From Hyphomicrobiales bacterium (GTDB taxonomy: Bacteria > Pseudomonadota > Alphaproteobacteria > Rhizobiales > OSC116), in assembly GCA_013214985.1 (NCBI GenBank), contig JABSRY010000155.1, positions 1-6,235 of the forward strand: a DNA stretch of 6,235 nucleotides, written 5' to 3'. Shown piece after piece: positions 1 through 6,064 of the stretch. A program made the translations under genes and the position numbers. The notes below the pieces were generated by a model. That model made no database searches, was not told where the DNA came from, and saw only the letters and a list, made by a program, of their open reading frames with translations. Within the stretch, counting starts at the first letter, position 1, and every line of letters starts with the position of its first letter.

Positions 1-516
1 GCTACGATTGACCAAATTGCTGACCAAGCGGGTGTAACTAAGCCTAACATACTTTATTATTTTGATAATAAGGAGGCCATACATTCGCAATTACTTAGCC
101 GTTTGCTGGATATTTGGTTGCAGCCTTTGCACCAGATGAATGAAGACGGTGACCCGTGTGAAGAAATTTTGGCTTATATTCAGCGAAAGCTTGAAATGTC
201 GCGGGATTTTCCGCGTGAAAGCAAGTTGTTTGCCAATGAGGTTTTGCAAGGTGCGCCGCGTATACATGATCTTATATCGGGTGAACTTAAAAAGTTGGTG
301 GATCAAAAGGTTGCGCTTATTCAATCCTGGGCAGATGCAGGAAAAATAGCGCAAATTGACCCTTATCATCTGCTATTTTCTATTTGGGCAACGACGCAAC
401 ATTATGCGGACTTTGATGCTCAAATTCGGGCTTTGATGGGCAAAGACCATGCGAACCGTTACCAAGGTGCCGAAGTGTTTTTAAAGCAGTTATATATGGC
501 AATGCTTAAGCCTTAA
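1..516 (+). CDS. rutR: RutR family TetR-type transcriptional regulator of pyrimidine catabolism (5' end missing)
   Basis: The reading frame is open from base 1 to a TAA at 514-516 and gives 171 residues. Roughly the first 35-40 residues lie outside the window. The visible part starts inside the TetR helix-turn-helix (IDQIADQAGVTKPNILYYF, then DNKEAI). The ligand-binding domain follows, with stretches typical of RutR: LDIWLQPL, KLEMSRDFPRESKLFANE, GAPRI and FSIWATTQHYADF. These correspond closely to E. coli RutR (ILDIWLAPL, LEVSRDYPQASRLF, IWASTQHYADF), so the identification goes beyond 'TetR family'. In E. coli, RutR binds TTGACCA-N2-TGGTCAA and is released by uracil or thymine. A matching site lies at 4640-4655 in this window, which supports the call. 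It is convergent with the transporter gene, 27 bp apart. Its promoter and any autoregulatory site are outside the window. Confidence 0.93.
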   Translation, partial: ATIDQIADQAGVTKPNILYYFDNKEAIHSQLLSRLLDIWLQPLHQMNEDGDPCEEILAYIQRKLEMSRDFPRESKLFANEVLQGAPRIHDLISGELKKLVDQKVALIQSWADAGKIAQIDPYHLLFSIWATTQHYADFDAQIRALMGKDHANRYQGAEVFLKQLYMAMLKP

Positions 517-543
517 TTTGAGGCACTGCTAAATAGGTTAGTT

Positions 544-1449
544 TTATATTTTTTGATGTTCGTTTTTTAACAATAACATGAGCGCAATTAATGTGGCTAT
601 TACACCGACAAAGACGATGCTTGGTGGCCAAGCTTTGCCAAACGACACTTCCCACAATATAACCCAACAGGGGGTTAAATATGTGTAAGCCATGACTTTT
701 GCGCTTGGTAATGCCAAGGTTGCGAATTGTATTAGAAAAAACGTGGTCGCACTGGCAAATATGGCAATATAAAATAAAGAAAACCAAAATATGGGTGGTA
801 GATTTGACCAATCGGTATTGATGATGTCGTTAAACCCAACTAAGGTTAAAAAGAAACAACCCCAAATTAACATACCTAAAGTGGATATAATTGGTTTTTC
901 GCCCCAATTGAATTTTCGAGTAATGGGAATGTAAATGGCATGTGCGACGCAGCCGATAAAAAATATTTGTTCGCCTTGGCCAATATTAAACGCCAATAGG
1001 GCGCCAAAATCGGCTTTGAAAATTACCCATAATGCGCCAGCAAAGGCAATTAGCAGTGCAAGCACCATTCTTTTTGTTATGAATTGGCCTAAAATAAAAT
1101 AACCAAAACCAGCGGACATTATCGGAATTAGAGTGAAAACGATGCTAGATGAGATGGGGGAAGAGGTTTTTAAACCTTCAAACATCAATATAAAATATAT
1201 CGCAAACAACCCGCCCATGATTATAAACCGCCATGGTGCGTGTAATAGTCGTTTAACATCGGTTTTATTAATATTGGGACTGAATATTACAAAAGTTGAA
1301 ATAACAACGATTGCAATTAGAAACCTAAAAGCATTAATAGCCGCAGGTTCAACCATGTTCGCGACTAGCGAGCCTAAGCTGAAAGAACCTGCAACTAAAA
1401 ATGAAAATAGTAACATAGCGGCATGACCGCGTTTTTGGGCGTAATCCAT
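544..1449 (-). CDS. DMT superfamily (EamA/RhaT-type) inner-membrane transporter
   Basis: This 301-residue protein has about ten hydrophobic segments, approximately at 10-31, 36-56, 73-92, 98-120, 127-146, 158-176, 187-206, 218-240, 247-268 and 275-294. Two tandem five-helix EamA halves are the usual DMT architecture. The length and the conserved-looking FRFLIA and LTP near the second-half loops fit full-length EamA permeases. The short basic tail (KNEHQKI) is typical. It is the last gene of the leftward unit, 19 bp after preA. No good Shine-Dalgarno sequence is seen before the ATG at 1449-1447, so translation may be coupled to preA. DMT proteins carry very different substrates (amino acids, nucleotide precursors, metabolites) in either direction, and sequence alone does not reveal the substrate. 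Its place suggests a pyrimidine, β-alanine or related compound; this is inference only. The family call is firm and the function is unknown. Confidence 0.88.
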   Translation of the reverse strand: MDYAQKRGHAAMLLFSFLVAGSFSLGSLVANMVEPAAINAFRFLIAIVVISTFVIFSPNINKTDVKRLLHAPWRFIIMGGLFAIYFILMFEGLKTSSPISSSIVFTLIPIMSAGFGYFILGQFITKRMVLALLIAFAGALWVIFKADFGALLAFNIGQGEQIFFIGCVAHAIYIPITRKFNWGEKPIISTLGMLIWGCFFLTLVGFNDIINTDWSNLPPIFWFSLFYIAIFASATTFFLIQFATLALPSAKVMAYTYLTPCWVILWEVSFGKAWPPSIVFVGVIATLIALMLLLKNEHQKI

Positions 1450-1468
1450 TAATTTATTTTATAGCCAT

Positions 1469-2782
1469 TCATTCTGCAGGATCATGTGCCATTGGGTTGT
1501 TTGGATGGGTTGTCCAATTTGCATAATCTTTTTCGACAATTAGTTGTGTTCTTTTATCGATTTCGCCAGCAGGGACTTGCTCCATGCTAATGCAATCTTG
1601 AACAGGGCATACCACAACACAAAGGTTACATGCAACACATTCTGCATCGTTAACCTCAAAACCGCGCTCTCCATCGATCATATCAAATATTGCTTGATGT
1701 GATGTATCTTCACATACTTCATAGCAACGGCCACATTTAATGCATGCATCTTGGTCAATTTTGGCCTTAGCGATATAATTTAAATTTAAATCCTGCCAAT
1801 TTTTTGCGTTGGGCACTGCACGGCCAACAATTTGTTCGATATTTGTGTGGCCTTGTTCATCCATCCATTCTGATAAGCCTGTAATCATTTCTTGAACGAT
1901 TTTAAAACCATATGTCATGGCGGCGGTACAAACCTGTACATTGCCCGCGCCTAATGCCATAAATTCGGCGGCATCTCGCCATGTGGTTATGCCGCCAATG
2001 CCTGAAATTGGCATGCCACGGGTTGCTTCACCTCGGGCAATTTCGGCGACCATATTAAGGGCGATTGGTTTAACTGCTGGGCCACAATAGCCGCCATGTG
2101 CGCCCCAACCATCGATGGTTGGTTCTGGCACAAAGGTGTCTAAATTTACAGAAATTATGGAGTTAATTGTATTGATTAAGCTAACTGCATCTGCCCCACC
2201 GCGCATGGCGGCTTCGGCAGGCAGCCTTACATCTGTAATGTTGGGGGTTAACTTTACGATGCAAGGCATTCTTGTGTTTTGTTTTACCCAGCGGGTTACC
2301 ATTTCGATATATTCGGGCACTTGGCCAACTGCGCTGCCCATGCCGCGTTCGGCCATGCCATGGGGGCAACCGAAGTTAAGCTCTACACCATCTGCGCCCG
2401 TTTCTTCTACCAGTGGTAGAATGGCTTTCCAGGCTTCTTCTTCGCAGGGTACCATTAGCGAAACCACGACGGCTCTATCTGGGTAATCTTTTTTGACGGA
2501 TTTAATTTCGCGTAGATTAACTTCTAGTGGGCGGTCGGTGATGAGTTCGATATTATTTAGGCCGAGTAGGCGGCGGTCTGCGCCCCATATAGCGCCGTAA
2601 CGTGGGCCGTTTACGTTTACTACGGGCGGACCTGCTTCGCCCAGAGTTTTCCAAACTACGCCGCCCCAACCTGCTTCGAAGGCGCGTCTTACGTTATATT
2701 CTTTATCGGTTGGTGGTGCGGAGGCAAGCCAGAATGGGTTTGGTGATTTGATGCCAACAAAATTTGATCTTAGATCGGCCAT
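1469..2782 (-). CDS. preA: NAD-dependent dihydropyrimidine dehydrogenase, catalytic subunit PreA
   Basis: This 437-residue protein reduces uracil/thymine to 5,6-dihydrouracil/dihydrothymine using electrons from PreT. Residues 1 to about 310 form a dihydroorotate-dehydrogenase-like FMN TIM barrel. It contains NPFWLASAPPT (15-25) and the active-site loop LNFGCPHGMAERGMG, whose C139 corresponds to the catalytic cysteine of mammalian dihydropyrimidine dehydrogenase. KLTPN (177-181) and SGIGGI (260-265) also fit. The C-terminal part is a two-cluster ferredoxin domain. Its cysteines are C347, C350, C353, C357 and C382, C385, C388, C392, the last followed by Pro, so all eight 4Fe-4S ligands are present. 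About 45 residues follow the last cluster, which makes the protein longer than E. coli PreA (about 411). The ATG at 2782-2780 has an AAAGGA Shine-Dalgarno sequence 8 nt upstream. It lies 65 bp downstream of preT and 19 bp upstream of the transporter. It is a cytosolic flavoprotein and no signal peptide is seen. Confidence 0.95.
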   Translation of the reverse strand: MADLRSNFVGIKSPNPFWLASAPPTDKEYNVRRAFEAGWGGVVWKTLGEAGPPVVNVNGPRYGAIWGADRRLLGLNNIELITDRPLEVNLREIKSVKKDYPDRAVVVSLMVPCEEEAWKAILPLVEETGADGVELNFGCPHGMAERGMGSAVGQVPEYIEMVTRWVKQNTRMPCIVKLTPNITDVRLPAEAAMRGGADAVSLINTINSIISVNLDTFVPEPTIDGWGAHGGYCGPAVKPIALNMVAEIARGEATRGMPISGIGGITTWRDAAEFMALGAGNVQVCTAAMTYGFKIVQEMITGLSEWMDEQGHTNIEQIVGRAVPNAKNWQDLNLNYIAKAKIDQDACIKCGRCYEVCEDTSHQAIFDMIDGERGFEVNDAECVACNLCVVVCPVQDCISMEQVPAGEIDKRTQLIVEKDYANWTTHPNNPMAHDPAE

Positions 2783-2805
2783 GATTTAGTTCCTTTAATG
2801 TGGGG

Positions 2806-2822
2806 TGACCTTTAACGGGTCA
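2806..2822 (-). repeat. Short inverted repeat between preT and preA
   Basis: TGACC (2806-2810) and GGTCA (2818-2822) form a 5-bp, mostly G/C inverted repeat around a 7-base loop in the 65-bp preT–preA gap, 24-40 bases before the preA start. In the mRNA it would be a small hairpin upstream of the preA Shine-Dalgarno sequence. The arms equal the core half-sites of RutR operators, but the spacing is 7 instead of 4, so RutR binding is not assumed. Confidence 0.4.
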
Positions 2823-2847
2823 AATAATTGATTTTTAGTGCAATGGT

Positions 2848-4179
2848 TTAGGCTAAAGATGCGTGAATATCTTCGGCGGCATCACGCCCTTCGGCTACGG
2901 CTGTAACGGTTAAATCATCGCCACCTGTGGCACAATCGCCACCCGCCCATACGCCTTTAAGCGATGTGCGACTATTTTCATTCACTTGAATTTTGCCATA
3001 ATCAATGGCAATCATATCGTTGGTTAGCTCTAGTTTTTGACCGATTGCTTTGAATACTTGATCTGCAACTAAGGTGAAATTTTTATCGGTCGCTTGTAAT
3101 TTGCCATTAATGGTTTCGGTATGGGTAAATTCGATTGTTTCGACCGAGCCATTGCCGCTGATTTTGTTGGGCTGAGCGTTGTAAATTATTCGAACACCTT
3201 TGGATGTGGCTAATTGTTGTTCATATGGTGAGGCGCCCATATTTTCTTTGCCGCGTCGATAAACCATGGTAACTTCATCTGCACCTAGTAATTTGGATTG
3301 TACTGCCGCATCTACTGCGGTCATGCCGCCGCCAATGACCACTACGCGCCGACCGACGGGTACTTTTGATAAATCGTTTGATTGGCGTAATTCTGAGATA
3401 AAATCGACCGCATCTACTACATTTTGCTTGTCTTCGCCGCTTAGCCGCAGCGCGTTAACGCCATTTAGGCCGATGCTTAAATATACGGCATCATAGTCGT
3501 TGGTAAGTTGGGATACTTCTAAACCGCCGCCAAATTTTTGACCATATTTAATATTAATTCCGCCGATTGATAGTAACCACTCGACTTCATCTTGTGCAAA
3601 ATTATCGACTGATTTGTAGGCAGCTATGCCAAATTCATTAAGCCCGCCCGCTTTTTGTTTGGCTTCATAGATAACCACTTCGTGGCCTTTCATAGCCAGA
3701 CGATGCGCGCATGCTAGACCAGATGGCCCGCCACCAACAACGGCAACTTTTTTGCCTGTGCTGGCATCTCTTGTATAAGGGTGGGCGATTTCTGACATTA
3801 AAATATCAGTTGCATAACGCTGAAGTTGACCAATTTTAACGGGTTTACCTTCTGCTGCTTCACGTACACATGCTTGCTCGCATAATGTTTCGGTTGGGCA
3901 AACACGGGCGCACATGCCGCCTAAAATATTTTGATCAAAGATTGTTTTTGCGCTGCCGATATTGTTACCAGTCGAAATTTGACGAATAAATAAGGGCACA
4001 TCTATTGAGGTGGGGCAAGCCGTCATGCAGGGGGCATCATAGCAAAAATAGCATCTATCGGCTTCAATCAACGCTTCGTGGTTATCTAATGGTGCGTGTA
4101 AATCTGAAAAATTCTCAACATAATCATTTAGGGCTAGGCGCTCGGTGGTGATGCCGTCGGTCAATCGTTTGTTAGGCAT
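2848..4179 (-). CDS. preT: NAD(P)-dependent dihydropyrimidine dehydrogenase, electron-transfer subunit PreT
   Basis: This 443-residue protein takes electrons from NAD(P)H through FAD and 4Fe-4S clusters and passes them to PreA. An N-terminal Fer4_20-type domain carries eight cysteines: C43, C46, C51, C55 (RCYFCYDAPCMTACP) and C90, C94, C100, C104 (GGMCARVCPTETLCEQAC). An FAD Rossmann motif follows (VAVVGGGPSGLA from V145, with acidic E172 at the end of the second strand). A second nucleotide-binding motif, VVVIGGGMTAVDAA, starts at V279 and is followed by YRRG. The C-terminal FAD motif is VWAGGDCATGGDDLTV, about 410-425. This is the N-terminal half of mammalian dihydropyrimidine dehydrogenase split off as a subunit, and is related to GltD. 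The immediate preA neighbour separates it from glutamate synthase small subunits. The position after GGG is Met where GltD-like proteins often have Asp or Asn. The start ATG at 4179-4177 has AAGAGG 8 nt upstream. Confidence 0.95.
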   Translation of the reverse strand: MPNKRLTDGITTERLALNDYVENFSDLHAPLDNHEALIEADRCYFCYDAPCMTACPTSIDVPLFIRQISTGNNIGSAKTIFDQNILGGMCARVCPTETLCEQACVREAAEGKPVKIGQLQRYATDILMSEIAHPYTRDASTGKKVAVVGGGPSGLACAHRLAMKGHEVVIYEAKQKAGGLNEFGIAAYKSVDNFAQDEVEWLLSIGGINIKYGQKFGGGLEVSQLTNDYDAVYLSIGLNGVNALRLSGEDKQNVVDAVDFISELRQSNDLSKVPVGRRVVVIGGGMTAVDAAVQSKLLGADEVTMVYRRGKENMGASPYEQQLATSKGVRIIYNAQPNKISGNGSVETIEFTHTETINGKLQATDKNFTLVADQVFKAIGQKLELTNDMIAIDYGKIQVNENSRTSLKGVWAGGDCATGGDDLTVTAVAEGRDAAEDIHASLA

Positions 4180-4271
4180 GTGGGGATCCTCTTTTTGATT
4201 TATGAAGAAATAATCTTATATATATTGATTTATTTTAGACGATTTCATCCAATTTTGGTTTGCATTTTGAT

Positions 4272-4300
4272 ATTATATTACGCCTATCTTATGCTGATTA
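4272..4300 (-). promoter_or_regulatory. Tentative preT promoter
   Basis: On the minus strand a perfect TATAAT lies at 4277-4272, about 93-98 bases upstream of the preT start. The upstream hexamer at 17-bp spacing (TAATCA, 4300-4295) matches TTGACA at only three positions. An alternative -10 is TATAAG at 4220-4215, also with a poor -35. In DNA this AT-rich such matches arise easily, so this is a candidate region rather than a mapped promoter. Confidence 0.3.
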
Positions 4301-4639
4301 AATTTTTTATCAATTAGTAAAAAATTGTGTGTGTATAGTTTGGAAAGATTGTAATGAAGCTCGGTGTTGATCCTTGTTTTAAATAATAATGGATGGCAGG
4401 ATTTGTAATACTAATGAATAATGAGTTAGAAAGAAGTTACTGTTTCTATATTTGTGGGGTGTTGTGACGAGTTTTGCTGGGTGTTTATTGGGGGGGATTG
4501 ATTTTTTACGATTGGTTTTTTAGTGGACGGACAGACTTATCAACTGGCTGCGATTTTGATTATTGTAAGTGTTTATTTGGGTTTGTGGTGTGTTTTGGTG
4601 TGTTGAAAAGTTTGGAAGATGTAATGAAAAGTTTTTATC

Positions 4640-4655
4640 TTGACCAACTGGTCAG
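4640..4655. promoter_or_regulatory. RutR operator
   Basis: TTGACCAACTGGTCAG contains the perfect palindrome TGACCA-AC-TGGTCA (4641-4654). It matches the established RutR consensus TTGACCA-N2-TGGTCAA at 13 of 14 specified positions, the last base being G instead of A. It is the only full match found in the window, and rutR itself lies at the left edge. It starts 95 bp upstream of the aminotransferase ATG and covers the -35 hexamer of the likely promoter. RutR binding would therefore be expected to block RNA polymerase, with uracil or thymine relieving repression as known for the family. Confidence 0.85.
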
Positions 4656-4667
4656 CAATGTTATAGT
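4640..4667 (+). promoter_or_regulatory. sigma70-type promoter of the aminotransferase–mmsA unit
   Basis: A -35 hexamer TTGACC (4640-4645, 5/6 of TTGACA) is followed after a 16-bp spacer by TATAGT (4662-4667, 5/6 of TATAAT). Transcription would begin near 4674 and give a leader of about 60 nt. The -35 lies inside the RutR operator. A perfect TATAAT further down (4701-4706) lacks a usable -35 and is less likely to be the main promoter. Confidence 0.65.
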
Positions 4668-4734
4668 TAGAACAATTATAACCTGAAAATAAAAAACAAA
4701 TATAATAAGGGTTGTTAAAATAGGGAATTTAGCG

Positions 4735-6063
4735 ATGTCGGAAACTAATAATTTGGCACCTAATGATTTGAGCAGTTTTTGGATGCCTTTTACTAATAAT
4801 AGGCAGTTTAAGAAAAACCCTCGGATGTTTGTTGCTGCGAAGGATATGCATTTTACGACTGCAGATGGTCGCCAAGTGCTAGACGGTACTGCTGGGCTTT
4901 GGTGTGTAAATGCGGGGCATTGTAGGCCTTTAATAACCGAAGCTATTCAAAAGCAAGCGGCCGAACTTGACTATGCACCCGCATTTCAAATAGGGCACCC
5001 TAAGGCGTTCGAGCTAGCCAATAAGATTGCAGAGTTAGCACCTGAAGGCATGGGTCATGTGTTTTTTACTAACAGCGGGTCTGAATCTGTGGAGACTGCT
5101 TTAAAAATTGCTTTGGCCTATCAAAAAATTAAAGGTGAAGGCTCAAGAACGCGTCTTATTGGGCGTGAACGAGGCTATCATGGGGTTAATTTTGGTGGCA
5201 TTTCGGTTGGTGGGATTGTACCAAACCGCAAAATGTTTGGCACTTTACTGGCAGGTGTTGACCATATGCCGCATACCCATTTACCAGAAAAAAATAGCTT
5301 TAGTAAAGGTGAGCCGCAACATGGTGCTTATTTAGCCGACGAGCTTGAAAAAATTGTTGCTTTGCATGACGCATCTACTATTGCCGCGGTGATTGTTGAG
5401 CCTGTTGCGGGTTCTACAGGTGTGTTAATTCCGCCTAAGGGCTATTTGCAGAAACTGCGCAATATTTGTGACAAACATGGCATATTGCTTATTTTTGACG
5501 AGGTGATTACTGGGTTTGGCCGTATGGGTTGTAACTTTGCGGCTGATTATTATGGCGTAAAGCCTGATATTATTACCACGGCCAAAGGGCTTACCAATGG
5601 CGTTGTTCCTATGGGGGCGGTGATTGTTAGGGATGAAATTCATGATGCCTTTATGACGGGTAGTGAAGAAGTGATTGAGTTATTTCATGGCTACACATAT
5701 TCGGGTAATCCAATTGCTGCTGCGGCAGGTTTGGCAACGCTTGAAACCTATAAGCAAGATGGTTTATTTGAGCGCGCGAACGATTTAGCGCCTTATTGGG
5801 AAGATGCTTTGCATTCGCTTAAAGATGCTAAATATGTAATTGACGTTAGAAATATTGGTTTAATTGGTGCGATTGAAATTGAACCTATAGCCGGCGCGCC
5901 AACAAAGCGGGCCTTCTCTGCCTTTATAAAGGCCTATGAAAAAGGCTTACTAATTAGAACGACAGGCGATATTATTGCGCTTTCTCCACCATTGATGGTG
6001 AGCAAAAGCCAGATAGATGAAATTGTTGATACAATTCGCGAAACATTGAATGAGGTAGATTGA
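4735..6063 (+). CDS. bauA: Class III PLP aminotransferase, probable β-alanine (ω-amino acid):pyruvate transaminase
   Basis: This 442-residue protein most likely transfers the amino group of β-alanine (and β-aminoisobutyrate) to pyruvate, giving malonate semialdehyde or methylmalonate semialdehyde plus alanine. The N-terminus WMPFTNNRQFKKNPR and the DGTAGLWCVNAGH stretch (51-62, with W56) are characteristic of the β-alanine:pyruvate transaminase branch. PLP-site residues are present: GSE 115-117 in the phosphate-binding loop, GYHG 147-150, D255 in IFDEVITGFGR, and the Schiff-base lysine K284 in TTAKGLTNG. HGYTYSGNP (318-326) is the conserved loop from the partner subunit. The length is normal for the family. 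The ATG at 4735 has AGGGAA 7 nt upstream. It is the first gene of the rightward unit, 80 bp downstream of the RutR operator and 1 bp before mmsA, which supports β-alanine over putrescine or GABA as the physiological substrate. The alternative reading is a generic ω-transaminase; exact amino donor and acceptor cannot be read from sequence. Confidence 0.9.
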   Translation: MSETNNLAPNDLSSFWMPFTNNRQFKKNPRMFVAAKDMHFTTADGRQVLDGTAGLWCVNAGHCRPLITEAIQKQAAELDYAPAFQIGHPKAFELANKIAELAPEGMGHVFFTNSGSESVETALKIALAYQKIKGEGSRTRLIGRERGYHGVNFGGISVGGIVPNRKMFGTLLAGVDHMPHTHLPEKNSFSKGEPQHGAYLADELEKIVALHDASTIAAVIVEPVAGSTGVLIPPKGYLQKLRNICDKHGILLIFDEVITGFGRMGCNFAADYYGVKPDIITTAKGLTNGVVPMGAVIVRDEIHDAFMTGSEEVIELFHGYTYSGNPIAAAAGLATLETYKQDGLFERANDLAPYWEDALHSLKDAKYVIDVRNIGLIGAIEIEPIAGAPTKRAFSAFIKAYEKGLLIRTTGDIIALSPPLMVSKSQIDEIVDTIRETLNEVD

Positions 6064-6064
6064 T

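Larger units (their letters stand above)
4180..4734. other. Divergent intergenic region between the preT and aminotransferase units
   Basis: These 555 bp contain no convincing gene. The left part (4200-4320) is very AT-rich and should carry the preT promoter on the minus strand. The middle and right part (about 4451-4620) is strikingly G/T-rich on the plus strand and includes a run of seven G at 4490-4496. The right end (4640-4734) holds the RutR operator, the aminotransferase promoter and a short leader. An open frame that starts with TTG at 4474 and runs through the operator to 4686 looks like chance: it has no Shine-Dalgarno sequence and no recognisable protein features. Confidence 0.7.

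Noticed and set aside
504..554. Possible terminator between the convergent rutR and transporter genes
   Set aside because: GCCTT-AATTT-GAGGC (510-524) is only a 5-bp stem including a G·T pair and is not followed at once by a T run. CTAA-ATAGG-TTAG (529-541) precedes T-rich sequence but has a 4-bp AT-rich stem. Neither is a convincing intrinsic terminator.
804..819. TTGACCAATCGGTATT, a partial RutR-like site
   Set aside because: One half matches the consensus but the other half fails at four of seven positions, and it lies inside the transporter coding sequence. Similar lone TTGACCA strings occur in preT (near 3824) and rutR (near 10).
2115..2486. Long open frame on the plus strand inside preA
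   Set aside because: Antisense shadow of a gene with intact catalytic and Fe-S motifs. Composition reflects preA codons, and it has no independent support.
2788..2828. TTGACC…CATTAA as a separate preA promoter on the minus strand
   Set aside because: The -10 candidate matches only three of six positions, and gene order and spacing favour read-through from preT.
4474..4686. 70-codon open frame on the plus strand in the intergenic region
   Set aside because: It starts with TTG, has no Shine-Dalgarno sequence, has biased composition from the G/T-rich tract, and runs through the promoter and operator. No recognisable protein features.
4701..4706. Perfect TATAAT close to the aminotransferase start
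   Set aside because: No acceptable -35 hexamer at 16-18 bp spacing. The TTGACC/TATAGT pair upstream is a better promoter, so this is probably AT-rich leader sequence.
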